This document shows, piece after piece, positions 18,980 to 28,731 of a stretch of 64,000 nt of DNA (the stretch's first letter is position 1; every line of letters begins with the position of its first letter). The stretch covers positions 269,221 through 333,220 of the forward strand of contig JAOAQX010000023.1 of NCBI GenBank assembly GCA_025210805.1. The letters run 5' to 3'. Made by a program: the position numbers and the translations under genes. The stretch is from Flavobacteriales bacterium. GTDB taxonomy: Bacteria > Bacteroidota > Bacteroidia > Flavobacteriales > CAJXXR01. The notes under the pieces were generated by a model that had not been told where the DNA came from, did not search any database, and worked only from the letters and a program-made list of their open reading frames with translations.

Positions 18980-19936
18980 TTAGAAAGAGTTCGTTTCTAT
19001 CTGTTTTTTTACCTTTTGTGCCAGCAAAAATAATACCGCCATTCTCACAGCCACTCCATTTTCCACTTGTTCCAATATGATTGATTGATCACAATCAGCT
19101 ACTTCTGAGCTAATTTCCACTCCCCTATTTATAGGGCCTGGGTGCATCACCACAATTTTTTTAGGCAAGCCGTCCAAAATTTCTTTAGTGAGTCCATAAA
19201 GCTGCGTATATTCTCTTAAAGATGGGAAATAATTCACTTCCATTCTTTCTAATTGAATTCTTAGCATATTGGCAATATCACACCACTCCAAAGCTTTTTG
19301 AAGATTGTGTTCAACTTTTACTCCCAATTTTTCTATATGTTTTGGAATTAATGTTGTGGGACCACATACCATCACCTCTGCTCCTAATTTTTGCAAACAA
19401 AGAATATTTGATAAAGCCACACGAGAATGTTTGATATCCCCAACAATTACTACTTTTTTCCCTTCAATATTATCGGCTCCTAAAGCTTGTTTCATTGAAA
19501 AACTATCAAGCAGCGCTTGTGTAGGATGCTCATGTGCTCCATCACCTGCATTCACAACGGCCGCATCAATATTTTCTGATAAAAATTTTGCCGCACCAGG
19601 ATGTGGGTGTCGCATCACGACCATATCCACTTTCATTGCCAAAATATTATTAACAGTATCCATCAAGGTTTCTCCTTTTTTTACAGAAGAACTGGCTGCT
19701 GAAAAGTTGATCACATCTGCTGAAAGTCTTTTCTCTGCTAATTCAAAGGATAATTTCGTTCTTGTAGAATTTTCAAAAAATAAATTGGCAATAGTAATAT
19801 CCCTTAAAGAAGGTACCTTTTTAATAGGACGATTGATTTGTTCTTTAAAAGTCTTTGCTGTTTGGTGAATTAAATCGATATCCTCTCGAGTCAACTCTTT
19901 GATTCCCGTTACGTGATTTACACTCAAATTACTCAT
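18980..19936 (-). CDS. pyrB: Aspartate carbamoyltransferase catalytic subunit
   Basis: 318 residues. The carbamoyl-phosphate loop FFENSTRTKLSFE contains STRTKLSF at 57-64; MRHPHPGA and the active-site GDGAHEHPTQALLD follow. It catalyses carbamoyl phosphate + L-aspartate to N-carbamoyl-aspartate in de novo pyrimidine synthesis. It overlaps the pyrR 3' end by 8 bp, so translation is coupled. No regulatory subunit (pyrI) is adjacent, consistent with PyrR-linked ATCases. Confidence 0.96.
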   Translation of the reverse strand: MSNLSVNHVTGIKELTREDIDLIHQTAKTFKEQINRPIKKVPSLRDITIANLFFENSTRTKLSFELAEKRLSADVINFSAASSSVKKGETLMDTVNNILAMKVDMVVMRHPHPGAAKFLSENIDAAVVNAGDGAHEHPTQALLDSFSMKQALGADNIEGKKVVIVGDIKHSRVALSNILCLQKLGAEVMVCGPTTLIPKHIEKLGVKVEHNLQKALEWCDIANMLRIQLERMEVNYFPSLREYTQLYGLTKEILDGLPKKIVVMHPGPINRGVEISSEVADCDQSIILEQVENGVAVRMAVLFLLAQKVKKQIETNSF

Positions 19937-20480
19937 GACCTTTGCTAATTAGGGTTACTAAATCTTCTCCTCCTTGTTCTTTCCAGCTTACTTTAACTTT
20001 TTCAGATTTAATGGCATCTACCTCTTTTCCTATATATTTTGCTACAATAGGTAACTCCTTGCTAAACCGACGATTTATTAACGTAAGTAATTCTATTTGA
20101 GCAGCTCTTCCAAAAGTATTTATAGCAGAAAGTGCAGACCTCACACTCCTTCCTGAATATAGTACATCGTCAATAAAAATTACATTTTTATTCTCTACCA
20201 CAAAATTGATTTCTGTCTGGTTTGGAACCAATAATTCTTCCCTACGCCTAAAATCATCTCTAAAAAAAGTAATATCTAGTTTACCGTAAGTAAAATGATC
20301 TTTTCCTGTTATTTCTTTCAGTTTTTTGATAATTCTGTCTGCAAAAAACACTCCTCTAGGCTGTAAACCTACAAAACAAGTATTTTCAAAATCTTGATGA
20401 ACCTCAATAAGTTGCCAACACAATCGTGTGATAATGATATCAATTTCTTGACTGTTGAGCAAAATCTTTTCTTGAATCAT
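19929..20480 (-). CDS. pyrR: Bifunctional pyr operon regulator / uracil phosphoribosyltransferase
   Basis: 183 residues, typical PyrR size. The PRPP-binding motif VIFIDDVLYSGRSVRSA (about 99-115) and the upstream VGLQPRGVFFADR loop are diagnostic. In Gram-positive bacteria PyrR binds pyr mRNA to promote attenuation in response to UMP and has weak UPRTase activity. The leader before this gene is only about 55 bp and is shared with divergent prmC; I see no obvious attenuator, so RNA-level control here is unproven. Confidence 0.92.
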   Translation of the reverse strand: MIQEKILLNSQEIDIIITRLCWQLIEVHQDFENTCFVGLQPRGVFFADRIIKKLKEITGKDHFTYGKLDITFFRDDFRRREELLVPNQTEINFVVENKNVIFIDDVLYSGRSVRSALSAINTFGRAAQIELLTLINRRFSKELPIVAKYIGKEVDAIKSEKVKVSWKEQGGEDLVTLISKGHE

Positions 20481-20534
20481 ATTCGCTTTGCTTATAAATT
20501 AGCTAAATTCCGTCTGGATAATTTTTAATACCCC

Positions 20535-21389
20535 ATGACTGTCAAAATTACAACATTAAGAGATTGGAAAAAAAGATTCCAAAAAGAATTAGCAAGTATT
20601 TATGATTCTTTGGAGTTAAATAGTTTATTTTCAATACTCATTTCCGATCGATATTCCCATAACCATGCGCATTTATTATATATAGATGATCCTATTCAAA
20701 ACACACACTTAGATCAGCTTGAAAAGGATCTAAAAAGACTTAAAGCCAATGAGCCTATTCAACATATTTTGGGCTATGCTTATTTTGATGATCTAAAAAT
20801 AGCCGTTAATTCCCATGTTCTTGTGCCAAGGCAAGAAACGGAAGAACTTGTGGATTGGATTTCTCAAAACCTTCAACCTAACAATAAAGTCCTTGATTTA
20901 TGTACAGGTTCTGGTTGTATTGCTCTGGCCCTTAAAAACAGAAAAGAACAAATAAATGTTTTAGGAATAGACTTAAGTAATCCTGCCTTAGAAATTGCCA
21001 AACAAAATGCCGAAAACTTAAAACTCTCGGTAACTTTTATACAAGAAAATGTGCTTGAAACATGGAATATAGGGAAAGAACAGTTTGATATCATTGTGAG
21101 TAATCCTCCTTATATTCCCATCAAAGAAAAAGAAGAAATACATGCCAATGTTAAGGATTTTGACCCTGAAATGGCGCTTTTTGTCCCTGATGAAACACCC
21201 CTACTTTTTTATAAAAAAATTGCCATTCAATCATTGGATTATTTAAAAGAAAATGGACTTCTTTTTTTCGAAATTCATAAAGATTTCGGTCAAGAAACTG
21301 TAGCTTTACTTGCAGATTTAGGATATAAAGATATCGAACTTAGAAAAGACCTAAATGGTCTTGATAGAATGATTAAAGCCAAAAAATAA
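20535..21389 (+). CDS. prmC: Release factor glutamine N5-methyltransferase
   Basis: 284 residues. The N-terminal helical domain includes ANEPIQHILGYAYF (71-84) and LVPRQETEELV. The SAM-binding motif DLCTGSGCIALAL occupies 121-133 and the catalytic NPPY is at 190-193. It methylates the Gln of the GGQ motif in release factors RF1 and RF2. Its stop overlaps the ATG of mpl by one base (TAATG), so translation is coupled. Confidence 0.95.
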   Translation: MTVKITTLRDWKKRFQKELASIYDSLELNSLFSILISDRYSHNHAHLLYIDDPIQNTHLDQLEKDLKRLKANEPIQHILGYAYFDDLKIAVNSHVLVPRQETEELVDWISQNLQPNNKVLDLCTGSGCIALALKNRKEQINVLGIDLSNPALEIAKQNAENLKLSVTFIQENVLETWNIGKEQFDIIVSNPPYIPIKEKEEIHANVKDFDPEMALFVPDETPLLFYKKIAIQSLDYLKENGLLFFEIHKDFGQETVALLADLGYKDIELRKDLNGLDRMIKAKK

Positions 21390-22759
21390 TGAATAAGAAA
21401 AAAGTCCATTTTATAGCCATTGGTGGTGCTGCCATGCATAATCTAGCATTAGAACTACATCATAACGATTATATGGTATCGGGTTCTGATGATCAAATAT
21501 TTGATCCCTCGAAATCTCGTCTTCAAAAAGCGGGTATTTTCCCAAAAAAATTAGGTTGGCACGAGGACAATATTACCGAAGATCTTGATTTTGTCATTTT
21601 AGGAATGCATGCAAAACCTGATAATATTGAGCTTAAAAAAGCACAAAAATTGGGTCTTGAAATTTTTTCTTATCCAGAATTTCTCTTTCAAGTACACAAA
21701 AACAAAAAGCGTGTAGTTATTGGCGGAAGTCATGGAAAAACGACCACAACCTCAATGATTCTTCACGTTCTTCAAGATGTTCTTGGGAAAGATTCTATAG
21801 ATTTTATGGTAGGTGCTCAGCTGAGTAATTTTGATAGAATGGTTAAAATAAGTCCCAATGCAGAATGGGTGATTTTAGAAGGAGATGAATATTTAAGTTC
21901 CCCTATTGACCGAAGATCAAAATTTCTCTGGTATCAACCTGATATTGCTGTACTCACAGGTATTGCATGGGATCATATTAATGTTTTTCCCACTTTTGAA
22001 TCCTATCTAGAAACTTTTAGGGCATTTATTAGAAGTATCAAAAAAGGTGGCGTACTCATTTATGATAAAAAGGATGAAACACTCACTAAAATTGTAAAAG
22101 AAACAGCAAAAGACATTATTTGCATTCCCTACGAACTCCCTAATTACGATATAGTTGATGGAAAAACGATCATAAAACAAAATGAAGATCTAGTTCCTGT
22201 TCATTTTTTTGGGAAACATAATTTAAGTAACTATTTAGCGGCTCATGAGGTATTGAAAAATATGAATTTAAGCGAAAAGCAAATTCATCTGAGCATTCAA
22301 AACTTTATGGGTGCCGATAAAAGATTGATGAAAATTTATGAAGACAAAAGTACTTTTGTTTTTAGAGACTTTGCTCATTCACCCTCAAAGGTAATGGCAT
22401 GTGTAAAAGCAGTAAATGAACAGTTTGAAAATTTTGATATCAAAATATTTTTAGAATTACATACCTACTCTAGCCTTACAAAACAATTTATTCCTCATTA
22501 TAAAAACAGCCTACTGGGAACCGATAAACCTCATTTATTTTTTAGTAAAAAAGCACTAGAAATTAAAAAGATGGAACCTTTAAAGGATGAATTTGTTCGA
22601 GAGGCGTTCAATCAAGAAGATCTTATTATTTATCATGAAGCGAAAGAACTCGAGCAGAAGATCATTAGCCATAGAAAACAACAAGAAAAAGCCACCGTTT
22701 ACCTCTTTATGAGCTCAGGAAACTATGGCGGAATTAACTTAATGGAAGTTTTTAACTAA
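21389..22759 (+). CDS. mpl: UDP-N-acetylmuramate:L-alanyl-gamma-D-glutamyl-meso-diaminopimelate ligase (murein recycling)
   Basis: 456 residues. The Mur-ligase N-terminal Rossmann start VHFIAIGGAAMHNLA differs from MurC and matches Mpl. The ATP-binding P-loop GGSHGKTTT lies at 112-120, followed by EGDEYLSSPIDRRSKF and the HINVFPT region, and a C-terminal Mur ligase domain begins near residue 305. Mpl reattaches recycled tripeptide to UDP-MurNAc. MurC is the closest alternative, but the N-terminus and isolated position favour Mpl. Confidence 0.88.
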   Translation: MNKKKVHFIAIGGAAMHNLALELHHNDYMVSGSDDQIFDPSKSRLQKAGIFPKKLGWHEDNITEDLDFVILGMHAKPDNIELKKAQKLGLEIFSYPEFLFQVHKNKKRVVIGGSHGKTTTTSMILHVLQDVLGKDSIDFMVGAQLSNFDRMVKISPNAEWVILEGDEYLSSPIDRRSKFLWYQPDIAVLTGIAWDHINVFPTFESYLETFRAFIRSIKKGGVLIYDKKDETLTKIVKETAKDIICIPYELPNYDIVDGKTIIKQNEDLVPVHFFGKHNLSNYLAAHEVLKNMNLSEKQIHLSIQNFMGADKRLMKIYEDKSTFVFRDFAHSPSKVMACVKAVNEQFENFDIKIFLELHTYSSLTKQFIPHYKNSLLGTDKPHLFFSKKALEIKKMEPLKDEFVREAFNQEDLIIYHEAKELEQKIISHRKQQEKATVYLFMSSGNYGGINLMEVFN

Positions 22760-22766
22760 AAAAATA

Positions 22767-23882
22767 ATGGCAACTGCTTTAAAAGATTTATATACCCAAG
22801 ATTTTATTGAGAATTTGGCTTCGCCTATCCAAAGGGTTCAACCAGATTTTGATTTTCAATCTTTTTCTGAGAGTGTTTTTGATAAAAATTGGAAATCCTT
22901 TGAACTAAAAGATAGAATGTCTTGGATTTCTGTTTGTTTACACAAAGGACTTCCTAAACATTGGGATTTTTCAAAACACTTAAACTTCTTAGTGGAATTC
23001 ACCCACGAAATTGCAAAAACAGCTCCATCTGGCTTGAATTTTCTTTATATGTTTTTACCCGTTTATATAGAAAAAAATGGCACTAAAAATCTCAAAGAAT
23101 CTCTTTTAGCAATTGAAAAAATAACCCAATTTACCAGTTGCGAATTTACCGTAAGACCCTTACTAATTGCTCATCCCAATTTGGTTTTAGAAAGCATGAA
23201 AAACTGGTCTCAACACCCACACCCAATGGTCAGGCGTTTAGCAAGTGAAGGATGCCGGCTCTATCTACCTTGGGGAAAAAAAGTTCCCATTTTATTTGAA
23301 GAAACAGACTCTATCCTATTGATTTTAAATCAACTAATTAATGACTCACATGAGTCTATTAGGAAATCTGTCTCCAATAGTTTGAATGACTTGTCTAAGT
23401 TCAATAAAAACAAAGCAATCTTATTTACCAAGACTTGGATTAACAAAAACGAAACGATTAACAAGACACTTAAACACGGCTGTAGGACACTCCTAAAACT
23501 AGGAGATTCTCAGATTATGCCTCTCTTTGGCTACGCCTCTGCAGAACAAACAAAAATGGAAAACTTCGTGTTAAAAGAAGGAAGTATAAAAATTGGCGAA
23601 AAACTTTCTTTTTCCTTTACCCTAAAAAATATTTCGGAAGAAAAAATTCTTACCAGAATAGAATATTGTATCTATTTTTTAAGAAAAAATGGAACTTATC
23701 ACAAAAAAGTTTTTAAAATCTCAGAAAAAATTACTTTACCATTACAACAAGTTTTTGTTAAAAAAAATCACGACTTTAAAATCATCAGCACAAGAAAATA
23801 CTACGGAGGAGTTCATAGTATTGGTATCATAATAAATGGTTCTGAACAACTTAAAGAGTCATTTATTTTATCAAAACAATAA
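22767..23882 (+). CDS. AlkC-like DNA alkylation repair glycosylase with C-terminal Ig-like domain
   Basis: 371 residues. The N-terminal ~240 residues are HEAT-like helical repeats, starting ALKDLYTQDFIENLASPIQ and including HPHPMVRRLASEG and SHESIRKSVSNSLNDLSK, as in the AlkC/AlkD family. Residues from about 265 onward form a beta-sandwich-like domain (FSFTLKNISEEKILTRIEY), the extra Ig-like domain that distinguishes AlkC from AlkD. AlkC removes cationic N3- and N7-alkyl purines from DNA. It starts 7 bp after mpl, probably in the same transcript. Confidence 0.8.
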   Translation: MATALKDLYTQDFIENLASPIQRVQPDFDFQSFSESVFDKNWKSFELKDRMSWISVCLHKGLPKHWDFSKHLNFLVEFTHEIAKTAPSGLNFLYMFLPVYIEKNGTKNLKESLLAIEKITQFTSCEFTVRPLLIAHPNLVLESMKNWSQHPHPMVRRLASEGCRLYLPWGKKVPILFEETDSILLILNQLINDSHESIRKSVSNSLNDLSKFNKNKAILFTKTWINKNETINKTLKHGCRTLLKLGDSQIMPLFGYASAEQTKMENFVLKEGSIKIGEKLSFSFTLKNISEEKILTRIEYCIYFLRKNGTYHKKVFKISEKITLPLQQVFVKKNHDFKIISTRKYYGGVHSIGIIINGSEQLKESFILSKQ

Positions 23883-23995
23883 ATTAATTTAACAAAATAC
23901 TTGTCAGATTTAAAAAAAAATGTATAAAATTGAAATTCAAAATGTAAAAAAAAGAAACTCACAACTTTCACAAAAATCATACCAAAATATATAAT

Positions 23996-24859
23996 ATGAG
24001 ACAACTTAAAATCACAAAACAGGTTACAAACAGAGAAACTGCTTCTCTAGATAAATATTTACAAGAAATAGGAAAAGTGGATCTTATATCCGCCGAAGAA
24101 GAAGTAGAACTTGCTCAAAGAATTAAAGCTGGAGATAAGGTGGCTTTGGAAAAACTCACTAAGGCAAATTTGAGATTTGTGGTTTCTGTTGCCAAGCAAT
24201 ATCAAAACCAAGGACTTTCTTTACCCGATTTGATTAACGAAGGGAATGTAGGATTGATTAAGGCCGCCAAAAGATTTGACGAAACAAGAGGTTTTAAATT
24301 TATTTCTTATGCCGTATGGTGGATTCGTCAATCTATTCTACAAGCCTTAGCGGAGCAATCTAGAATTGTTCGTTTGCCTCTCAATAAAATTGGATCAATA
24401 AACAAAGTAAATAAAAAATTTAACGAACTTGAACAAACCTACGAAAGAGAACCCTCTGCCCTAGAAATTGCCGAAAGTATTGATATGACAGAAAGAGAAG
24501 TAAAAGAATTTCAAAGAAATTCTAGTCGTCATATCTCTATGGATGCCCCCCTTGTGGAAGGTGAAGAATCAAGCTTGTATGATGTAGTTAAAAGTTCCGA
24601 AAGCCCGAACCCCGATAGAGAATTACTCCTCGAATCTTTGCGTACAGAAATTGAAAGAGCCTTGGTAACCCTACAACCCAGAGAAGCTGATATCGTAAGA
24701 CTCTACTTTGGATTACACCTAGAACATCCCATGACCCTTGAGGAAATAGGAGAAAGATTTGATTTAACAAGAGAACGCGTTAGACAAATAAAAGAAAAAG
24801 CCATAAAAAGACTCAAACATAGCTCTAGATGTAAAATTCTTAAAACTTATTTGGGGTAG
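23996..24859 (+). CDS. rpoD: Primary RNA polymerase sigma factor (sigma-70/RpoD, short Bacteroidota type)
   Basis: 287 residues, the characteristic length in Bacteroidota, lacking the long sigma-1.1/NCR region. It starts [15 protein letters not shown], with region 1.2 [16 protein letters not shown], region 2 [20 protein letters not shown] and [15 protein letters not shown], region 3 from [11 protein letters not shown], and region 4 with helix-turn-helix [20 protein letters not shown]. It directs RNA polymerase to the -33/-7 promoters of this phylum. It is the last gene of the prmC-mpl-alkC stretch, preceded by a 113-bp spacer that probably holds its own promoter. Confidence 0.97.
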   Translation: MRQLKITKQVTNRETASLDKYLQEIGKVDLISAEEEVELAQRIKAGDKVALEKLTKANLRFVVSVAKQYQNQGLSLPDLINEGNVGLIKAAKRFDETRGFKFISYAVWWIRQSILQALAEQSRIVRLPLNKIGSINKVNKKFNELEQTYEREPSALEIAESIDMTEREVKEFQRNSSRHISMDAPLVEGEESSLYDVVKSSESPNPDRELLLESLRTEIERALVTLQPREADIVRLYFGLHLEHPMTLEEIGERFDLTRERVRQIKEKAIKRLKHSSRCKILKTYLG

Positions 24860-25001
24860 TTTTTTTTGGAGGGTAGAAAGCTTAGTATTTGAATACTATT
24901 TGAGCTGAAGAAAGTATTGTTATATACTATAAAATACGAGATTTAGTTATCTATTTTTAGTAAATCAAACGACAAGCAATATTAAAATACTTAACGAGAT
25001 T

Positions 25002-25658
25002 GTGAGAAAAATTAATTCATCACCAAGCTTATCGATAATTGCCATTCTTTTTTTTACTTTTTTTTCTTCCTGCAATCGGTATTGGACTTGTGTTGAAGAT
25101 AATGGGAAATATGTTTGGAAAAAAGAAAAAAATGAAAAAAGTATTTCTACTCGTGAAATAGAATCGGATAAATGTAAATTCTTAAAGAAAAACACAATGA
25201 ATGTGTTTAAATTGGATAAATTTAATGTGTACAACTATGATTCTATTAGAATTTATATTCAAGAACAAGATTCTCTATTAAATAGATTAACAATTGAAGG
25301 ATTTATACAAGGGCAATATTTTTTTCCCAATTATAGATCATATAGTTGTAATTCAATAAAGTGGGTCAAACCTACAAAAACCAATCATAATGATTGGACT
25401 GGTTATCATATTTTTATAGGTAATATCAAAGAAATTGAAAACATTAAAACACCTCGAAAAGTTCGAAGAAATTGGAAATTATTTAGAGGATGGAAATTTA
25501 ATTATGAATGTTTAGGACAGGAGTATATTAATCCAAGTGTTTTTAGCATAGAAATTGTAAACACCGCATATAAGATGGAACAAAAAGATATAAAACTAAA
25601 AGAGTTTCTTCAAGGAGCACAAACAAATTCTTTTTATCAATCAGGTGTTGAAATATAA
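25002..25658 (+). CDS. Predicted lipoprotein, unknown function (accessory region)
   Basis: 218 residues from GTG; no ATG lies near the N-terminus. A hydrophobic segment followed by the lipobox FFSSC predicts lipidation at about Cys25. The mature part is rich in Lys/Asn/Tyr/Trp with no motif I know. Base composition is more AT-rich than the neighbouring rpoD. The gene opens a stretch of short unrelated ORFs and debris (25.0-26.6 kb) that looks like accessory DNA. Start choice is uncertain. Confidence 0.5.
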   Translation: MRKINSSPSLSIIAILFFTFFSSCNRYWTCVEDNGKYVWKKEKNEKSISTREIESDKCKFLKKNTMNVFKLDKFNVYNYDSIRIYIQEQDSLLNRLTIEGFIQGQYFFPNYRSYSCNSIKWVKPTKTNHNDWTGYHIFIGNIKEIENIKTPRKVRRNWKLFRGWKFNYECLGQEYINPSVFSIEIVNTAYKMEQKDIKLKEFLQGAQTNSFYQSGVEI

Positions 25659-25699
25659 GGAATCGATAATGAAACTAATAACCAACAGTTTATATATTT

Positions 25700-26101
25700 A
25701 TGAATAAGACATACAACATTCTTGTTAATGAACTTCTAATTGGAAAAACGGAATTAGAAAAAGCAGATGCACCAATGGGTGTTGTATATGGATTTATTGA
25801 ATTTTATGAAATCAAATCGCCTTATCTTTTCTTTAGAGATTTATGTTTTGAAAATAATATTACAATAAATACTGACGACCCAGAATTTGAGTTTATTGAC
25901 ACTCAAATTATACCTGAATTAAAAGTATTTAGAAACGATGGACTAGAAATAAAAGGAATTATTGGAAATGCAATTACGGGTATGAAAGATGAAGGATATG
26001 AAATCTCAATTCTAGGAATTCCATATCCATTTTATCAAGATGAGTTCCCTCATCATACTAGAAAGTATGAAAATACATTTAAGAAAGATCAAGCTAATTA
26101 A
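25700..26101 (+). CDS. Hypothetical cytoplasmic protein
   Basis: 133 residues with no signal peptide or membrane segment. It is acidic, with a mixed alpha/beta look (NILVNELLIGKTELEKAD, IKGIIGNAITGMKDEGYEIS). The size, acidity and location beside an orphan lipoprotein resemble orphan immunity-type proteins, but I recognise no family and this is only a suggestion. A short AACT...AGTT junction (25673-25690) separates it from the upstream gene. Confidence 0.5.
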   Translation: MNKTYNILVNELLIGKTELEKADAPMGVVYGFIEFYEIKSPYLFFRDLCFENNITINTDDPEFEFIDTQIIPELKVFRNDGLEIKGIIGNAITGMKDEGYEISILGIPYPFYQDEFPHHTRKYENTFKKDQAN

Positions 26102-26595
26102 AAGTCCATACTTGTCAAAACACACAATAAACATTCTAATTATTGAACTGTGAAAACAATATTCATCTTGTCCCGCGAGTAAAGTTGATATTATACCTGA
26201 GCCTGAATATAAATTAAAATTCATTTATAAAGGAAATACAACAGAAATCAAGTGGACAAGTAATACTGTTCATTTAGAAACTGAAAAAGCTTTCAATCTT
26301 ATGAAGATTATTAAGTTAATTGATCATTTTATTTTCACCTCATCTGAATTTAGAGACTTACCAAAATGTAAATACGAATGGCTTTGAAAAAACACACATT
26401 CTGCATAAGAAAAAATGAATTTATAAGTAGATCAGGATATTGTATTCGGAAAATACAATTTATTCGTTAAATTTGAGAATACGTGTTATTTAAGAAATAT
26501 ATATCTTATGAATCAAAATATAGCATAATTAACAGCAATGTACATTCTTAAAAACCAACACAACCATAACAAATTAACATCAAAAACAGAATAAT
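26102..26595. other. 494-bp intergenic stretch with probable gene debris
   Basis: No intact gene is seen. It holds a start-less open frame (26154-26387, listed separately) and AT-rich sequence thereafter. No terminator or clear promoter is evident. Confidence 0.5.
26154..26387 (+). pseudogene. Possible 3' remnant of a lipoprotein-like gene
   Basis: An open frame of 77 codons runs between two stops. It has no start codon in its first half but reads like protein: SSCPASKVDIIPEPEYKLKF, later TEIKWTSNTVHLETEKAFNL, ending KCKYEWL. The SSC at its beginning resembles the end of a lipobox. I interpret it as a truncated gene left in the accessory stretch; a chance open frame remains possible. Confidence 0.3.
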
Positions 26596-26874
26596 ATGAG
26601 CTTTGGAGGACATGTAATTGATATGATAAACCGAATGAAAGCAAACCGGGCTCAACGTCCGTCAAATCGGTCTAAATTCAAAGAGAATAACCGTTCTGGG
26701 ATTTACAATGAAAAAACAGAACGCTTACAATTCAAAACCGTATCTGAAAAAGAACTTACTGAAATAAAGAAACAAATTCGTTTACGTGCAAAAGCTGAAA
26801 AAAGAAAGGAATTGATCATTTATGGAATTGTCATTGCCAGTTTTGTGATCATTACGTTTGTACTCCTAAAATGA
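26596..26874 (+). CDS. Small single-pass membrane protein
   Basis: 92 residues. The first ~65 are basic and polar (NRMKANRAQRPSNRSKFKEN, then KAEKRKE) and are followed by a C-terminal transmembrane helix LIIYGIVIASFVIITFVLL. This topology predicts a cytoplasmic basic domain anchored by a C-terminal tail. It resembles a small protein I have seen widely in flavobacteria, but no function is known. It converges with the nucleoid-associated protein gene 28 bp downstream. Confidence 0.65.
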   Translation: MSFGGHVIDMINRMKANRAQRPSNRSKFKENNRSGIYNEKTERLQFKTVSEKELTEIKKQIRLRAKAEKRKELIIYGIVIASFVIITFVLLK

Positions 26875-26902
26875 TTACAAAATTGTTGAAACATCAATAA
26901 AA

Positions 26903-27952
26903 TTATTCCTCTTCGTTAAAAAAGACCTTATAAAAACTCATTCCTCGTTCTTCATCATAGCCTTTTTCAATATTATCCACCACAGAATCTGCCTCTTTAA
27001 GATCTATTTTAATAGAGATTTTTGTATCTAATTTTATTTCACTCTTTATTTTTCTTTGGGCTTTTTTGAGCGTCTCATGAGCCACAAAAAAGTCTTCTTC
27101 AAGTTCTATTTCATAATCATCACGGTAAGTCTTTTTGAAATCATCATAAGATTCTACCACTTCAAATGGCTCTAAAAGTTCCTCTTCAATCATTTTTTTA
27201 GAGACAAATTCATTTTCATTGAGCATTTTCACACCTTGAGTGATAAAATCTTTCTGAACAAAACTATTATTTTCTTCCACCAAAGTTTCCGAAAATTTCA
27301 CCAATAAATCAAGATGATGTTTTGTTTGATAAGATTCATTGACCACAAAATCAAGATTTAAAAAGGAATTTTTCCAATAAATCGTATCATAACTATTATT
27401 ATCAAAACTATAGACTCTAAAACCGTCATCTGCATGGGTATTAAGAATCAAACAACCTTTATCTATTTTCTGAGGCTTCGTTCCTTTTCTGAGTTCAAAA
27501 AACATATTATCTTCCTCATCTGCTGCAAAATGAAGGTAATCTAATTTTCTTTCTACTTTAAAAATTCCAATAGCTTGAGTGGTAATTTCTTCAAACATGA
27601 TATTTTCAAAAAACACTGTAAATACCTCACCAGATTTAATTTGTGCATGATCTGATTTTTCGTATAAATGATGCAATGTTTTTCTTGATAATTCTATAAA
27701 ATCAAGGCTTCCATCAAAAAATTGCTTAACATTATCATAAACCAGATTATAGCTTAACTCAATATGATGGGTAAACTTCATTAACTCATCTTCACTCCTC
27801 AAAGAGCTTAAAAAAAATCGCTTGAGCAACACCTCTTCTTCCTTATCGATACTAAGTTCAGAATCTGTGAAAAAACTCAATTCGTTTCGGTGTTTATTCC
27901 CTACTCTTTGTAAACTTAATTTGGAAATATAGCTATTATTTGTTTTAATCAT
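26903..27952 (-). CDS. NdpA/YejK-like nucleoid-associated protein
   Basis: 349 residues. It has the pattern of the 37-kDa nucleoid-associated protein family: an N-terminal region starting KLSLQRVGNKHRNE, a central FTVFFENIMFEEITTQAIGIFKVE segment (about residues 108-131) and a C-terminal FEVVESYDDFKKTYRDDYE. Family members bind nucleoid DNA and in E. coli counter certain bacteriophage functions. It starts 11 bp after the thiG stop and may be the distal gene of the thiamine operon transcript, although no functional link is known. Confidence 0.78.
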   Translation of the reverse strand: MIKTNNSYISKLSLQRVGNKHRNELSFFTDSELSIDKEEEVLLKRFFLSSLRSEDELMKFTHHIELSYNLVYDNVKQFFDGSLDFIELSRKTLHHLYEKSDHAQIKSGEVFTVFFENIMFEEITTQAIGIFKVERKLDYLHFAADEEDNMFFELRKGTKPQKIDKGCLILNTHADDGFRVYSFDNNSYDTIYWKNSFLNLDFVVNESYQTKHHLDLLVKFSETLVEENNSFVQKDFITQGVKMLNENEFVSKKMIEEELLEPFEVVESYDDFKKTYRDDYEIELEEDFFVAHETLKKAQRKIKSEIKLDTKISIKIDLKEADSVVDNIEKGYDEERGMSFYKVFFNEEE

Positions 27953-27963
27953 TTTTTAGTTTT

Positions 27964-28731
27964 TTAATCCAAAAAACCCGTCAAAGGGCTTGTAGCTTGT
28001 GCTTGATTATTTTGACTAGGAATCTTCGCCAAAAAGGCTTCTCTTCCTGCTTCTACTGCTTTTTTAAAGGCAATAGCCATCATTTCGGTATTTTGGGCTG
28101 TGGCAATTGCGGTATTTACCAAAACGGCATCTGCACCAAGCTCCATTGCCTTGGCAGCATCTGACGGTGCTCCAATTCCTGCATCGACTACTACAGGTAT
28201 ATTCGCTTGCTCGATAATAATTTTCAAGAAGGTTTCCGCCTGAATCCCTTTATTGGTTCCTATGGGCGACGCCAATGGCATTACGGCTGCTGTTCCCACT
28301 TCCTCAAGACGTTTACACAAAACAGGATCGGCATGTACATAAGGCAACACCACAAAACCTAGTTTTACCAATTCCTCTGCTGCTTTCAGTGTTTCAATTG
28401 GATCTGGCATCAAGTATTTTGGATCTGGATGCACTTCTAATTTTATCCAATTTGTTCCCAACGCTTCTCTTGCCAATTGTGCCGAAAAAACGGCTTCTTT
28501 TGCATTTCTTACACCAGAAGTGTTTGGTAATAAGTTGATTCTGTTATGAGAAAGATGTGCCAGTAGTTGATCTTCTTTATCCTGCACATCTACTCTTTTG
28601 AGACCCACGGTTACCAATTCACTTTCTGAAGCTTCTAAAGCCACTTTCATTTCTTGGTTCGATGAAAATTTACCCGTTCCTGTAAATAATCTCGATCTAA
28701 ATTCTTTATCTCCTATTTTTAGTAAATCCAT
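27964..28731 (-). CDS. thiG: Thiazole synthase
   Basis: 255 residues, a complete TIM-barrel. The conserved start [53 protein letters not shown] and [21 protein letters not shown] are all ThiG signatures; the Schiff-base lysine is in NWIKLEV. It builds the thiazole phosphate from deoxyxylulose phosphate, ThiS-thiocarboxylate and dehydroglycine. Its first 26 bp overlap the end of thiE. The enzyme giving dehydroglycine (ThiH or ThiO) is not in this window. Confidence 0.95.
   Translation of the reverse strand: MDLLKIGDKEFRSRLFTGTGKFSSNQEMKVALEASESELVTVGLKRVDVQDKEDQLLAHLSHNRINLLPNTSGVRNAKEAVFSAQLAREALGTNWIKLEVHPDPKYLMPDPIETLKAAEELVKLGFVVLPYVHADPVLCKRLEEVGTAAVMPLASPIGTNKGIQAETFLKIIIEQANIPVVVDAGIGAPSDAAKAMELGADAVLVNTAIATAQNTEMMAIAFKKAVEAGREAFLAKIPSQNNQAQATSPLTGFLD

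Noticed and set aside
19305..19868. 187-codon open frame on the plus strand
   Set aside because: Antisense to the highly conserved pyrB gene; no signal or family similarity.
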